Shown: positions 10,507-23,776, numbered from the stretch's first letter. The stretch is DNA of 64,000 nucleotides from Bipolaris cookei (GCA_002286855.1 NRSV01000038.1:178269-242268); one strand, 5' to 3'. Notes: generated by a model from the sequence alone, not told the origin. Program-made: numbers and translations.

Positions 10507-11839
10507 ATGGTACTTGCCCGCGTGGCCAACTTCTTCACCAACGGAGACTCTACCAGCACTCTCACCGATAGTAGCCGGGACTATGTCGCAAATACAGCAC
10601 GAGCAAGGGAGCTGCTCATGGAGGATACCAAGCGGAGAGTGATGGAGGAGGAGATAGACGACGAAGCAGCGCGGCCGCCATACCTACATGTGAGGATGCC
10701 TAGTCGGCAAACATGAGGCATGCCAATTGACCATTTACAGGCAATGCTGGCAGGAGGCATAGGAGGCACGACAGGCGACATGCTGATGCACTCACTCGAC
10801 ACGGTGAAGACGCGACAACAGGGTGACCCGCATATGCCACCAAAGTACACATCCATGGGTAATACATACTACACCATATGGCGGCAAGAAGGTTTCAAAA
10901 GAGGACTCTATGGAGGTGTTGAACCTGCCTTTCTTGGATCGTTCATTGGTACCATGTGCTTCTTTGGCGCATACGAATGGACAAAGCGGACTATGATCGA
11001 CTATGGCGTCACTCCATCAGTCGCATATTTCTCAGCAGGTACACTGATGTTTAACCTACATTCAGAAGAAACATACTAACATGGTACCAGGTCTCCTAGC
11101 CGACCTCGCTGCAGCCCCCGCATACGTCCCATCAGAAGTTCTCAAAACCCGCCTTCAATTGCAAGGCCGGCATAACAACCCTTACTTCAACTCCGGCTAC
11201 AACTACCGCTCCACCATTGACGCCGCGCGCACAATCGCCCGAACAGAAGGCTATAGCGCGCTCTTTCACGGCTACAAAGCTACACTATGGCGCGATCTGC
11301 CCTTCTCCGCACTACAATTCGCCTTTTATGAAGAAGAGCGCGGCTGGGCAAAAAAGTACATGGGTACCAACAACATTGGGCTCCCTTTGGAAATCGCGAC
11401 CGCAGCAACAGCAGGAGGAATGGCCGGTGTTATAACTACACCGCTCGATGTAGTCAAAACCCGCATTCAAACCCAACACAACGGGCCTTCTCCTACCTCT
11501 CCAGCCGCACCCAAAGTCTCCCTATCCCCAGCTTCAGCAACGAAACACGCACCTCCCACGCAATCTGTCGCCCTGCGCTCTACAACGCAAAGCAGACCCA
11601 TATCTACCTCGTCGCCCTCAACAACGCTCAGAGCACATGGTGCAGCAATGCTCGACACGTCTTCCGTTATCACGGGCTTGAAGATAATATACAAGACCGA
11701 AGGTGTGGCTGGCTGGTTTAGAGGTGTAGGACCCCGTGCGGTCTGGACGAGCGTGCAGTCAGGTACCATGCTCGTTTTGTACCAGACGCTTCTTCGGTAT
11801 TTTGAGGAGCATCCCCTCTCTCGTATTGAGGATGTGTAA
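10507..11839 (+). CDS. MME1: Mitochondrial carrier of the Mme1 (YMR166C) type, 409 aa
   Basis: Six-helix carrier of the mitochondrial inner membrane. Yeast Mme1 exports magnesium from the matrix, and the order of conserved segments here follows that protein. Three exons, 10507-10689, 10741-11038 and 11091-11839, with phases that close. Each of the three repeats has its Px[DE]xx[KR] signature: SLDTVKTRQQ (Ser in place of Pro, as in yeast Mme1), PSEVLKTRLQLQ and PLDVVKTRIQTQ. Mme1-like blocks include MHSLDTVKTRQQ, FKRGLYGG, ALFHGYKATLWRDLPFSALQ and GPRAVWTSVQSG. The loop between repeat 3 helices carries a low-complexity insert of about 60 residues rich in Ser, Thr, Ala and Pro. Substrate assignment rests on similarity recalled from memory, so the carrier call is firm and the magnesium call moderate. 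Confidence 0.92.
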
Positions 11840-12226
11840 AATTAGCTTTTTTTGTCATAAGCATTTGTACGATGAATGAATCAAGGGGGTATGGATTGAT
11901 ATAGAAGTATGCATTCGTGGCGTTGTTTTATACATTTTTCTTTTTCAAGTCGGGACAATCGCCTCTTTTGGTTCTTGTGAGGGGCTGCATGTTTGTAAAG
12001 CGATAGAATTGTGGGAATACCAAGGCCTCTTGACACTCATGATGTTGTTTGACGGATTGTGATGATGAAGAGACAGGCTTGTATGAATAGAACCCAATCA
12101 CTTTACCAAGATATTTACATGAGTCTAAACAACAGATCAAGATACCTGCACAACAAACTACAATAATCCCTAGCCTTCTCAAGCCCCACTAACCTTGCAC
12201 ATCTGCATCCACCTCCCATCAAGTCT
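11840..12226. other. Convergent 3' intergenic region
   Basis: Short gap between the carrier and SEC5, which converge. T-rich stretches near 11850 and 11935 could serve 3' end formation. Nothing else seen. Confidence 0.4.
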
Positions 12227-15200
12227 CTACCGCCTCCCCCTCTCCTCGTCCCCGACCCCACCTGACCCAGCCATCTGCCCCGTATTAGCTCTCTTAACCC
12301 GCCTAAAACACGCAAACTGGACCTTCGTCCCCTCCCTCAACCTCTTCAATACAGTCCTCAAATTACCCAACTCATCCTGCAACTTGACTCTCGCCGCATT
12401 ATCCGTCTTCTGGTCCAGGACTTGATAAATATCCGTCTGGATCTGCGACGCCTGCTCCGTTGTATATGCCGAAAGAGTTTGCGCCATGAACTCCACGTCG
12501 AGGGTTGCTTGCATGAGTTGGGGGAGGGAGATGGTGGGAAGGTTGTCAGACTGGAATGTTTGGATTAGGGAGGCGGTGGTGGATTCGAAGAGGGAGCGCA
12601 GAATGAGCGGGGTGAGGGGTGCGGAGGTGGTGCTGGATTCCGTGTGCACGATTACGAGGTCGAGAAGGACGGAGAAGACGTAGGGGCTTGGGTCGCGGTC
12701 AGCGACGGATTTTTGGTTTGGGCCGGGAGGAGGAGCCCAGGCTGGGGAGAAGATGCCGGATTGGATTGTCGAGTTTATTTTTGTGGCATGGGGTTTGGTG
12801 TAGGAGCGGAAGAGTTGCGAGTCGAGTTGGGAGAGGACGTCGCGGATGCGGTTTGTTTCGTCAGTGAGTTGAACACTGAAGAGGGTTTCGAAGAGGTTGA
12901 GAAGGGTTGGTGTTATTTCTGATTGGAAGGCAGACATGTTGGCGAGGGTCAGGAGGAGTCGTATTGACTATGGGTTGTTAGACTGATACGTTCTTTGCAA
13001 TAGTCGAGGGATCCTACCTTTTTGTTGGCATCGACTCTGCCCCACTCGTTTCCAGTATGGTCTTCCTGCTCGTCAATGGTAAGGTCATCACTCTTGACCT
13101 CGAATTCGTCGCCAAGTGCCTTTCTGCCTCTTTCAGCACATTCAACCATACCGCTCAGTGTTCTGTACAAGCTCGTCACGAACTGGCTTCTGACCATCTG
13201 CAGCAGTTTGTTGCTCGGCGGCACAACCACATCAATCTTGGTCTTGCTCGATGCCTCGACATAGAGTATCTTCTGAAGGTTATTCAACAAGAAACTCTGT
13301 ACTGCTAGGAAGCGCTGAGGCAGATTTGTAACATCCTTGCGGTCAACATGGCGGGTCCAGTCCTCGAGCACTTTGAGTTTCTCTGCATCGGTATTCCAGG
13401 CCGCACATACAGCCTGCACAGAGCGTTCACGCACTCCACCCAGCAGTAATCGCAATGATTCATCAATGCGTCCACTGCCTCCAGATTCTGGCACTTGTAA
13501 TGACGCCAACTCATTGGCTGCAGTGCCAATCAGAACAAGAGTCTTAGAGAGATAATGGCACCCCGAGAGAGCATTAGAATGAGGAGGCCAGAAGGCATAC
13601 TTCTCCCATGTCTCACCTCGACTGGGTGATGGCGGTGGTACTTTGCTGAGATCAAATCGTGACCTGGTTGCGGAGGTGGGACTCAAAATACCGCTTCTTG
13701 GTGTTCTAGGTGTTGTTGGTGTAGGAGTTGTTGGTGGTAATGGCGAGAAGAGCAGCGATACATCCTCGATAGGTGGATCTGAAAAGAATGAAAACAGGTG
13801 ATCTCGGAGAATGCCAATGAGCTCCGTGGTACCCCTCTCTAGCTCGGTTTTGTTTTCGCTACTCAGCTGATGATGTACAGATGACTGGCCGTGATGGCCT
13901 GAGGGTAAATTCCTTTGCGCGCGTCCAGAGAGGAAAGATTGGGCAATCTCCCAGTATTCGATAAGCTCCCCCAACAACCCGCCTTTTGTGGAGAGAAGGG
14001 TGTTCATCAAAGCATACACATGCTCCCAGAATTCGATCACTTTGGGAGTATCCAACTTCGATGGTTCGGTACTGATATTGCTGCTAGTCGGAACCGAACG
14101 CAAATGTTTTTGCAATAAATGCAGGCTTGGCTTTTCACCGTGAACCAGATGCCGACGAAGGATTTCGATTTCAACGACTGAACGCTGACAGGTAGAGTTG
14201 ATGTGCAGTTTGAGGTACTCATATCGTGAGATCAGCCATGCCCAGATTGGATTTTCCTCTACACCCAATTCGAGCAAGATTGAAATGATGCTCAGGTACT
14301 CGTTCGACTTGGTTTCCTCACTTCCGGTTTGCAGGTTTGTGAAGTGCGTCGCTGTGAGGCGTTTCCACGAATCGCGCTTGAACTTTTCAATCTGTCGCTC
14401 CACATCCGACCACATTCTTGCTGTAACAATGACCTGGTGTATCTCGGTGTCGGTGAGTGGTGTTTGGGCGGAAGTCGCTTGCTCCGCAATGTATCGGGCT
14501 TCTTCTGCATACTTGCGCGCGCGCTTGTATTCCTCTACAATTGTCTCGTGATCTTTGTGGCGTATTGCCTCCTCAATAGCGGACCCAACCTCGAACATGC
14601 CGCGATGGTGTTCCACAGATTCTAATATAGACTTGAGCGTTTCTTCTCTTTCTCGCCCATTCAGCGCAGGACCCCACACCTCCTCTGCTTTAACAGCGAC
14701 TTCGGTCAGCGGGACCTTGATGCCTTGGACACCATACTCGCTCTCCTTGACCAAGGCATTCTTCCTCTTTTCCGCGGGCACGGCATCGACTATGCCCGAT
14801 GAGAGGTTTGCGCTCGACTTGCGACCAGAGAAACTAGAACGACTTCTTGCGCGACCTTGTGGTGGGGCACTGAGCGACTCTGACTGATCTTTTCCTTGGG
14901 CGCGCATCTCGTTGTAGACCCGGTCAATAGTAGCCTTTGCGCCTACGAAACGATCAAAGTTGGACTCGACAAGGACCTTGAGCGAGGCTGACTTCTTCTC
15001 AATAGAGCGAGAGAGGAAGTCAAGGCCGGAGAGGAGAGCGTCTGTAGAGGCTTCATTGTGGACTTGGGAAAGGAAGAGGGAGGGCGAGAAAGTAGTGGAG
15101 CTCAAGAGGAAACGGTTGCCTGTGGGCCATTAGACATGCCCCATGTGTATTGCTATATTGTTTAAACATACGCAGTTTGATATCATCCTCGACCTGCACG

Positions 15201-15511
15201 TTCTTGGCTCGCAGTACTTGCACTACACTGGGATACATGCCCAACGGGTCCTGTTCATCCTTCTGCACAAGCGTCTCCACGCCATCCTTGGACCGCTCTG
15301 CCCCTGGAATCTGCCGCGAAAATCGGGGGCTGGGTTCTAGTATGGAGAAGCGCGACTGCGATCGGCGAACGGGTTTCTGGGTGACTTTGGTCGCTGGTTC
15401 GACATACTTCTCGTCTTCATCGGCAGCATCCTTCTCCTCAGGCCATACCGCGGGGTACAGCGTCGTGAGATTGTACTTGTTCAGTATCTCCGTCTCTATT
15501 GACGAGCTCAT
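12227..15511 (-). CDS. SEC5: Exocyst complex subunit Sec5, 1060 aa
   Basis: Subunit of the eight-part exocyst, which tethers secretory vesicles to the plasma membrane at growing tips. Three exons, 15511-15172, 15119-13018 and 12967-12227, sum exactly to 1061 codons. The N-terminus (MSSSIETEILNKYNLTTLYP) leads through an acidic linker to the conserved Sec5 block: LFLSQVHNEASTDALLSGLD, SIEKKSASLKVLVESNFDRF and AKATIDRVYNEMR. A long helical body follows, with a Ser/Thr/Pro-rich insert around the TPTPTTPRTP repeat. The C-terminal exon continues the helical fold (SIRLLLTLANMSAFQSEITP). Length is normal for fungal Sec5. The 49-nt intron between exons 2 and 3 is supported because it joins two frames without a break in helical character. 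Confidence 0.93.
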
Positions 15512-16298
15512 TATAGCTGTGGCGAAGTTCGAAAGGTCATCCAATCTGGAAATGCCCTCGTGGAGCGGTTGTGAGTTGTGTGTCGCAAGTGACAGCTCGC
15601 TGAGACACGGTTGCGGCCACCAATCAAACACGCGTACGTAATGCTTGGCGGTGGGACTGCATAACCACTACGCCTTGCGACCTGACCTCCCCTGCCCCAC
15701 TCCACAACATGACATCTTGTTCAGTCAGAGAAACGCAATCTAACAAGAAAATTGATGCTTATGTGTCATTTCGACTTGTCTTCCAGTGATCGCGTTGGAG
15801 CACTCAAACACCCCACTCTCTCACCGCCCACGAATTCAAGAGATATATGTGCACTTGCACCAGGCCGTGCCCTGGCAATCGTGTCTGCAATAGCTCTACC
15901 AAATGTCTTCATCCAGAACAATCTTCTCGGCTTCATGCACTATTCGCTTATGTTCAGGGTTACATTTGCTCACTTCCAAAATTGGGATACCCATCCAAGT
16001 TCGAAATTAAGTATCAGTGGCGTGTTTACAAGACTTACTCGTAATTTTGAAATTGAAAATCTGGATATATCTCTCTATGAAAGCCCTGACAGTAGCCTCC
16101 TTTTTTTCTCCCTCTCTAAACCATGCACGCTCTGCCTTTACCTCAGGCTCTCACTTCTATCGCCCCTCTAATCCGGTACCAGTCTCCCTTCTGGATATAC
16201 AACCCATCAAACTGAGGTATCATTCTTTCCTCCTCTTCTCCGCCTGGTGCTACTTCAGATTCATCTATGGTCTATTCTAGTCACTACCCACTTCCAGT
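15512..16298. other. Intergenic region upstream of SEC5
   Basis: Contains the SEC5 promoter. AT content rises after about 15,950. Only short frames without recognisable similarity. Confidence 0.4.
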
Positions 16299-17623
16299 AT
16301 GGACTTGTCCAGGTCGGTATCTCCTAAGACTTTGAATGAACTTTGGGTTTTTTCGATAGTGGACTGGGAAGCGGCAGGCGTGAGACTAATCCATGAACAA
16401 GATGTCTCCGGTCCAGAGGCTGAATCACAAGCTTCACAGATTTCAGATGCTTCTCAGTCAGCGGCGCCTACTGCCACCAAACAGCCAACTCCTAATGATG
16501 AAGATAAAGAAGAAGATCCTTACTTCATAGGTGATCTAGCGGAAACCCAGCGAAGCGAAATCAAATCTTAGTTCTTGTGCACCATTGATATGTACGTCTC
16601 AGGATCTTGGGTTATATACCGAAAAAATACTTACTAAAAGTAGTACATTCGACTCTCAAGACGAAAACATGTGTACCCTAAGCAGCTTTTTGCCAGGAAA
16701 TTTCTACCGGAAATTTTACGAAACTTCAGCCACTCTGAGTCGCTATGTGACTGTTGATACCCACATGAAGCATCGTAAGAAGAAGGATCTAAAGATGGAT
16801 GATCGCAACGCCTTCCAGGCTGTTGCAGTTTTCTCCGTTGAGCAAAACAAGTTTCAGGAGGAAATCAAGAGGCACCCGGTGTGGAATCAAAAGAAAATTC
16901 CATCTGCATATATATCAGTTTTCAATGATATCGGCACCTATTATGCTCAAGCATCTGCCTCAGCTGAGCATGAACTAACACATTTCAAGGCCATGCAGAG
17001 AGACGGGCGAATCCCCATTACGATAGGAGTCACCGCATCGGACAGCGTGTAAGTATCGCCAGGATACATACTAAGGGCCCCGTTCCTGCCACTATACGGG
17101 CAGCGTGCGAGACAACTGTCAAAGTTTTCACCAAAAATCCCGCGCTGGGGGAGAGCGTGAAAATTAAAAAGTACTCTCGACAGACCTACATTTCCGTATG
17201 GATCCATAAGAAAGCAATGGATCGATACGGTCGTATTATCACGCCTGAGCAGTTGAAGAAATCCAGCGCGGATATGCGGATGTCCATCACGGAACTTCGC
17301 AAGTCGAACCTCGAGGCAGCAGGCCCAAATTCACTGAGACCAGAGATTTAATCTGCGCTAAAGAACCCGACTACGAGTGACTCTGTTGCGGCGGTATTCT
17401 CAACTCGAGAGTTATGGGAGTTTGGCCCTGGGATGGCAAGCAAAGCCACATGATTAACCCTGGCTATCCGATTCGAAGTGTTGAACACAGTGGCCAGCTC
17501 TGGGTCAGGAACTGGGACAAGAAGATGTGGCTTCCAGGTTTGTTCTCGGCCTCTGCAACTGCTGCTCAGAGTGAGGGTTCCAGCACCAAGCGCCAGCGTA
17601 CTGATGCTGAGGCGGCGATCTAG
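16299..17623 (+). pseudogene. Decayed unknown gene (possibly DUF7587-like)
   Basis: A string of protein-like frames on the plus strand that do not join into one gene. Block 1 (16299-16571) starts with ATG and is acidic (NDEDKEEDPYF) before a TAG. Block 2 (about 16600-17050) contains FLPGNFYRKFYETSATLSRY and IPSAYISVFNDIGTYYAQAS. Block 3 (about 17108-17351) contains RQTYISVWIHKKAMDRYGRI. Block 4 (to 17623) contains MINPGYPIRSVEHSGQLWVR and ends in a KRQR basic cluster. Between blocks 2 and 3 there is a gtaagt and a tactaag branch-like site, but the natural acceptor (gggcag) leaves the wrong frame. Block 4 is entered only by a one-base shift near 17420. The ISVF/ISVW segments recall fungal DUF7587 proteins; that is a weak impression. 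An expressed gene with unusual introns is not excluded. Confidence 0.4.
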
Positions 17624-19431
17624 GATGAGAATAAGAAGACAAAAGTTTGTGAGTGCTCTAAAGCATACCCGCTACTCTCGATGAGTGTCGTTCATTCGAT
17701 CGAGTTTGAACTTATCTATCCTGGATCTATGGTGAAGCTCTGAGAGGCGTAGCTAATACATACCCCGGCATACATCGACGATTGCGCCCTGGGATTCAAC
17801 ATATCTCACAGAAAGCTAATACCACCTTGCTTACAACATTGGCTTCTTTCCTATTCTACATTCAGTATTTCCTGCTTTCTATCCCATGCGCCCCAGCCCA
17901 GTCATATTCATTTCAAATCCAAATTCTCAAGCGTATCCAAACACACCATCAGCATACACTTCCCTTTGATTTCACACCAGCACCCACATTCCTCATACAA
18001 TTCATGCTAAAAGATACGGATGAATACTTTTATCATGATTTTAAAAACGCCCATTACAGACTATGTGGAGGAACTATGTTATCTCCCTATTATATATCTT
18101 GCGTCCTACCATTACATTCACTACATTCCCTAGTATATAGCACCTACGATACCCCCAGAGAAATGAATCAGTTGATAGCCCCACACCCAAATTCTCCCAC
18201 TCATGCAACATCGTTTCTAAGCAAGAAAATCTCAACTAACAAGCATTTTCTCTCTTTATAGTCAACCCGGATCAATACCATGCCATCCGAATATACATCT
18301 TTCCCACCCATATGCTTGTACCGTATGAAGACGGGATAGCAGTTTTGTTACCGAACTTTCTTATCTAAACCTTTACTGCTCCTTCCGTCACTGACGAATT
18401 TCCTTTCGCCCTTATTTTTCTTTTAGTAAGAGTCTTTGCAGGGTAGCGCTAAAGAAGCTTGAACTTGACTTATTGAAGGCGACTGTATCTTTGACACTGT
18501 CCGTATCGAATTGAAACATGCACGAAGAATGGATAAAAAGCTCATACGAAATCCAGGTTGAGTATCTGTTACCGTATCTGGGTGGGTGTCTCCGTCGAGA
18601 CGTAGTGTGAGCCTCTCGGGAGACTGAAATGGCCGGGCAAAAACTACGTGCGTCCAAATTTTGTAAAATGTCTATAATTCTTACGGAGTATGATTCATAT
18701 ATGCACATATGTATTCATATTTATATGTTGAATGGGCTCTGTAGCTAGCTAGCATAAGCGTGGACCGGGTGCAAACAGCAAGGTACGAAGCATGTGCGCG
18801 CAGGGCTAAGGAGGGTTTGCACGAATGCAGGAGGATTGCCAAAAGACAGGTGTGTAGTGTATTCAAAATTCTTCTTGCCTATCTACGTGCGTACAAGGTT
18901 TTCTTCTTATGCTCTCTGCTTCGGTCCTATTATAGGGGTTGCCCTCTGCTGTGTGCGGAGCAGAGCTTCCGAGCCATCCGACAGCTGAAAACCTTATTAC
19001 TTATACGGACATTCTACATAATATACAGGTAGTACATGGTTCGGATTTTGTTGCGTTGTTGTATTGTTTGTGGTATTTAGGGACAGTTTTGATACGGCTT
19101 CGTGACACGACGGACGTACACATCTGCATCTCCAGTCATCCCTAAGTAAAAAAGAAGACTGGGTTTCAAGATACTAGAGAAGAGTAGATTGTATATTCCC
19201 TTTCTACTTGTACAAAAGAGAAGAAAAAAGAGATGTGCAATTGTTACTTCCTTTAAGAAAACGCCATGATACGTGTACCTATTCCCTTCCCAATCTGCTT
19301 AAAGAAACCCCAAAATCCAGAAAACCAAGACAAAGGAAACGAAGAGAGGAAAAAAACCTAAGAACACCATGGGCGCTCCTTACATCATTTTGATATCCAA
19401 AGTGAGAAAAAAAAGAAAGAGATCACATCTT
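17624..19431. other. AT-rich intergenic region
   Basis: About 1.8 kb of AT-rich, T- and CT-rich DNA with scattered stops. I see no gene, tRNA or terminal repeats. The last 300 bases hold A-rich tracts (for example near 19340 and 19405). Confidence 0.4.
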
Positions 19432-20725
19432 TCATTGATGCACCTGACTAACATGTCCATTCCCCCACTCACTCTCATCATCACTGCCGATATGCGACCA
19501 CTCGCTAGGCGTCATGATACCCGCTCGATTCTCAGAATCAAACTCGCTAAAGCCGCCTTCTGAAAAGGCGTCTGTGAAGCCGCCCTCGGAGAAGATTTCG
19601 GAGCGAGCATCATGGTCCGAGTCGTTTTGCATGCTGAGGATGCCAATGTCGTCGGCGTGGATGGAGGCGGCGGAAGCGGAGGCGAGGGTCATGGAACGCT
19701 CGGAGCGAGGGGTTAGGGTGCCGGTGGAGAGGTGAGAGGGGGATGAGGGGCGGGGTTCTACGAAGGGTGGAGTGGAGGATGTGAGGGAGTAGAAAGATTG
19801 GGCGGCTTGGTCTGCTTCATCGGCTTGGGGTTGGGCAGGAGAAGATGGGGCGTCGGGAGTGGGGGTTAGATTGACGAGGGTAGCGGCGGCTGGGGTGGAG
19901 GTGGTATCGGGTTGGACGGTTGCAGAGCTTTCATGGATATTAGCTTGGGTAGTAGTGGAAGGTGTTTCGTCGTCGTGGTCGTTGTCCAGGAGAGTGGCGT
20001 CATCGTCGAATGGGTTTGCAAGAACAGCCGCCGCAGCAGAGCCAGTGGCAAAACCGACCACGCCCCGTTTCCTGACGTTGCCCTTTGCAGCGTCTGTGCC
20101 AGTCGTGTTTGCCTTGTCCTTGAGAGTACCGTCGCTGCCAACCATGTCGTCGAAGCTCTTTGTGCGATCTGCCCTCGATCTCTGCGCGGCAACTTCAGCA
20201 GTCTCGGTTCCAATCTTGGCTAACTCGTCGAGATCCACAGCAATTCCCTCTTCTCTTGCTCTTCTAATCAGCTCATTCCTATTTCTCCGAACCAACTCCT
20301 CTCTCCTCCGCTTCCTGTCCTCGAAATCATCAGACGTTTCGCTGGGGCGGCGAGGCTGGATGTCATCGCCGAGATTATGCAACGCAAGGGCAATCTTACG
20401 GCGCGTCTGGTCAGCCCATTGTCGGACCTGGGGCGACTCGTAAATGGCGATTCCGGCAGCGACAATAACGGATGCGGCAATTATGAGGCCTGATGTCAAG
20501 GGGCGGTTAGGACGATATGGTGGGGTGGTAGCTCCATGGCAGGGAGGAGCAGAGCGTGGGCCGGTGCCTGCAAGCAGGTTGGCAGAAGACTAGAGAACGA
20601 ACAGGAAAAATATGGGGAATGGGAATGGGAATATCATCGTGAGCCCAGACGGGGAACACCAAGTTAGGCGTGCATTAAGTGGAGAGCTGTGCTCATAACT
20701 CACCTTTGGCTAGTGGCGCAGGCAT
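19432..20725 (-). CDS. Membrane-anchored Ser-rich protein of unknown function, 359 aa
   Basis: Two exons: a tiny first exon 20725-20704 (MPAPLAK plus one base) and 20489-19432, separated by a 214-nt intron; phases close. The N-terminus GLIIAASVIVAAGIAIYESP is a single membrane helix or signal anchor, directly followed by QVRQWADQTRRKIALALHNL, then a long charged helix (EDRKRRREELVRRNRNELIR). The C-terminal two thirds are low complexity, rich in Ser, Thr, Pro and Asp, with two near repeats FSEGGFTDA and FSEGGFSEF. The anchor-plus-helix start looks conserved among filamentous fungi, but I know no function. The tiny first exon is chosen because it supplies an ATG and the right phase. Confidence 0.8.
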
Positions 20726-21490
20726 CTTCGCGAAACTACCCGGACAGCAGGTGCTGCTGGACGAAACAGACCTTTTGAGGAAACAATGAATGGAGGAGCG
20801 TCGATGCTGGGATGATGTGTTTTATAGCTCCACAAGAGGGATGTGAGTGGAAGAGGAAGACTCGAAGTACAGGGGACAGCAGTCGGGCGGTTGTCAGGCC
20901 GTCGCCACTTGCACAGCCGCAGGACCGATATGCAGGGCTCCGGACGGCGTTGGTGGGGTCGCGTGCCACGCGCGCTAATCCCGCCCGACGTGAACCTCAT
21001 CGCCCCGCATTGGCTGGCCCGCCTCAATCACGTCTATGGCATGTATCTAATATGCGTAGTCGACTTAAAGCCACATGTGTTCCGGAGTTGGCATGTCAGA
21101 ACTTGTAAGTTAGTCACTTATAGAGTATGCAAGAAGAAAAAAGACGCACATCTTTCTTGGTAACACGCCACCCTGGTCAATGCATAACTATGTACATATT
21201 ATTCATGTATCCAATACTGGAGACTTGATGACGAAATAGGGACCAAGACTCGAGTTATGTCGCATTCATAACCTACTCTTGCAACCTTATCCAGCCATTT
21301 ACACACTCTACGCTTAGTCGGATATCACGGCCAGTGTTTCATAAGCTCTCGAGGTCGGAAAACGTGAATAGGCGCTATTGCAGCTAGTTTGTAAGTACGT
21401 AGCGCTCGCGTAGGCGTTCTAAAATCTAACTCTAAATCTAGTAAATCTAGGGAGAACATGCACGTGTTGGATCGACAAAAATTTCGACAA
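20726..21490. other. Intergenic region
   Basis: Promoter of the 359-aa gene and 3' region of the MFS gene. No feature recognised. Confidence 0.4.
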
Positions 21491-23348
21491 TCACACATCC
21501 CGGTGACCCTCATGCTCCTCCAATTCCCGCATCTTCCTCGAATGCTCGCCGTGAATACCCCAGAAACAGGCAAAGATACCTAACACACTCGAGGTGAGGG
21601 TGATGTAGTACGCGGTGCGGTAACACAAAAGTCCCACCTCGCAACCACGCTGGCCGTCGGGCTCCACTATCGAATTGGAGTCGTAGACTGTACCGTAGAA
21701 CAGATTGAACACGTTGCCGCTGACGACGGGTGCGAGAGTCATGAATCCCCAATTGACAGCGAAACCATCCGGGCCAAAAGCGTCAACAATCAGCACAGGG
21801 AAAACACCAAACAAGACTCCATATGCGAGGCCACAGAGCCCAGAAACAGTCCATAGGTAATGGGGATCCTCAACACGGATCGCAGCGCCTTGAGCAAGAG
21901 CAAAAATCGCGGCCGAAATTGCAGCGCACCAGAAGCGTGAATGGTTCAAACGCTTCACGATAACGTCAGAACCAATACCAGACGAAAGTCGTCCGAGGAA
22001 GGAGCAAAGCGAAATCAAAGAGACGTGCCACAGCTGGCGGTGAGCGAGGAAGTCATCAGCAACGTTCTCGTCCCAGAACTTCCAGAGTGCTTGCACGTCA
22101 TGGCCAATGTTGCTAAACAAGTCAGCGGTAATATAGTGCCAAGGTACAGTTGAACATACTTAATGGTCATGAGGCCAACACCTGACAAAAGACCCATGAG
22201 AACCCAGAGTTGCCAGAACTCCGGTCTACGTAGCAAAGCTAGTCCAGTCACATCTATTGAAGAATGAGCCGACTTCTTGATTACGGCGTCGGCATCATCG
22301 TCGACAATGTCGCCAGGAACAGATGACAGAAGCGACGATACTTCTGTAGAAGGACCGTCTTGTTCTTCCTCGGCTGCTAGAAGTGGTTGGCGGGTGACAG
22401 GGAAAAAGGATGTGGACAAATAAGAAACAGGGTACTTACTGATATCCTGTTGCGGCAGAGCAGAGGATTTGAACTTGGTGCTGGTGCTGGACTTCGTCGT
22501 ATGAAGCACATTTGAATCGCGTCGTGTACGCTCGCTAGTGGGCACCACTGCATAGCCAATTCCAGTCTTATGATCGACGACGATAAGGAAGGGTATTGAT
22601 ACTAGTACAAGACTCGAAGTTGCAAAAGATAACATCGTAAGTAGGCCGGAGGTATTTCCTGGGAATGCGATACCGGCGATGAGCGTGTAAAAGAAAGCAC
22701 TAAGGCCAAAAGCAGCCAGCGGACATGCTGTGGCCGATCCACGGTGAGTTGGCCAGTTGAGAGTAGCTGATAACGGTCAATACGAATTCATGGGGAGTTG
22801 ACGGTGAGCGAACCGGTCTTCAAAGCAGCCTGAAAAGCAGCACAGCTGCCCACACCACTCAAGAAAGAACAAAAGGATATCAAGGCCACACTCATGTAGC
22901 CGGGGCCTCCATCGTATGCTGGGAACAGTCAGACACAGCCTTGACAACTAAAGGCAAGGTGGCATACCCAGTTTGATAGGGTAGTAGCCCACAAAGAGTG
23001 CAAACATGCCGATGATAGCAGCAAGTCTTGGACTCTTCCGATCCGTTATCATGCCCATGGGTATGCCAGCCGCATACATGCCGAGATTGGCGGCAGTTCC
23101 CTAGTATTGTAAGGAGGGGTATACATCGACTGTGGGAGGGACTACGGCATACGATAATGTTACTCTGGGTTGCAGAGAGTTTGAGCTTATCGGCGAACTG
23201 TGGCGCCCATGCTGAGTAGGCATACTGAGAGCCGTTAGCATCTGAGGCGCCCTTGGTGACGGAGACGTACGTTTGTGCCACAAGCAAGGGCGATCAGAGT
23301 AGCAGCGACGACAGATACGATTCGTGTCTTCTTGTGGATGGGAGGCAT
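21491..23348 (-). CDS. Nodulin-like MFS transporter, 517 aa
   Basis: Member of the nodulin-like / Mch1 / YMR155W group of the major facilitator superfamily, membrane proteins of the plasma membrane or vacuole with mostly unknown substrates. Seven exons: 23348-23271, 23224-23153, 23100-22968, 22918-22814, 22766-22440, 22376-22160 and 22112-21491; together exactly 518 codons. Motifs: helix 1 ALACGTNYAYSAWAPQFADK, then LKLSATQSNIIGTAANLGMY and GIPMGMITDRKSPRLA. Helix 3-5 carry YMSVALISFCSFLSGVGSCA and NWPTHRGSATACPLAAFGLS. A central hydrophilic loop (about 210-290) is rich in Ser, Thr and Asp, and the second half begins LALLRRPEFWQLWVLMGLLS. The SFLGRLSSGIGSD and GLAYGVLFGVFPVLIVDAFG segments are family-typical. 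A NAGNAG acceptor at exon 6 could add or drop one residue. Confidence 0.9.
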
Positions 23349-23776
23349 TGTATCGGCGACCATCTTGGCCAGTGGGGAGAAGGTGTTATTGCAGCGCGCG
23401 GGTCATGAAATGCGCGATATCTTGAGTTGCACAATAGTGATAGTCGGCACTTGATAGGCCGAGGCGAACAAGGGGCGCGGGAGAGATAAGTATGCAGACA
23501 AAGACAAGATTTACGAAAAGAATGACGGAAGATGCAGCCTACACGACTCTTCAACGAAGCAAATCAGGCAAGCCTTGGGAAACTGAGCCGAGGGGTGAGA
23601 GCGAGTGTTGAGGCCGGATGCAGCAATGGGCGTCGGAGATAAGATGGGCTGGCATGACTTGGCGCAGTACTAGCTGCAGCTGGGCAGGAACGTCACCGGC
23701 CTCGCCCTCGTGCCTCTTCTCCAGATTCTCCACCACCACCCACCCCCCATACGTGACCCCAGCGACCATCACCACC
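23349..23776. promoter_or_regulatory. Divergent promoter region (MFS transporter / Serinc)
   Basis: 430 bp between start codons facing away from each other. Contains CT- and CAC-rich sequence before 23777. No coding signal. Confidence 0.4.

Noticed and set aside
17782..18261. 159-codon plus-strand frame in AT-rich DNA
   Set aside because: Aromatic and Ser/Thr/Pro-rich random composition, no motif, no splice support.
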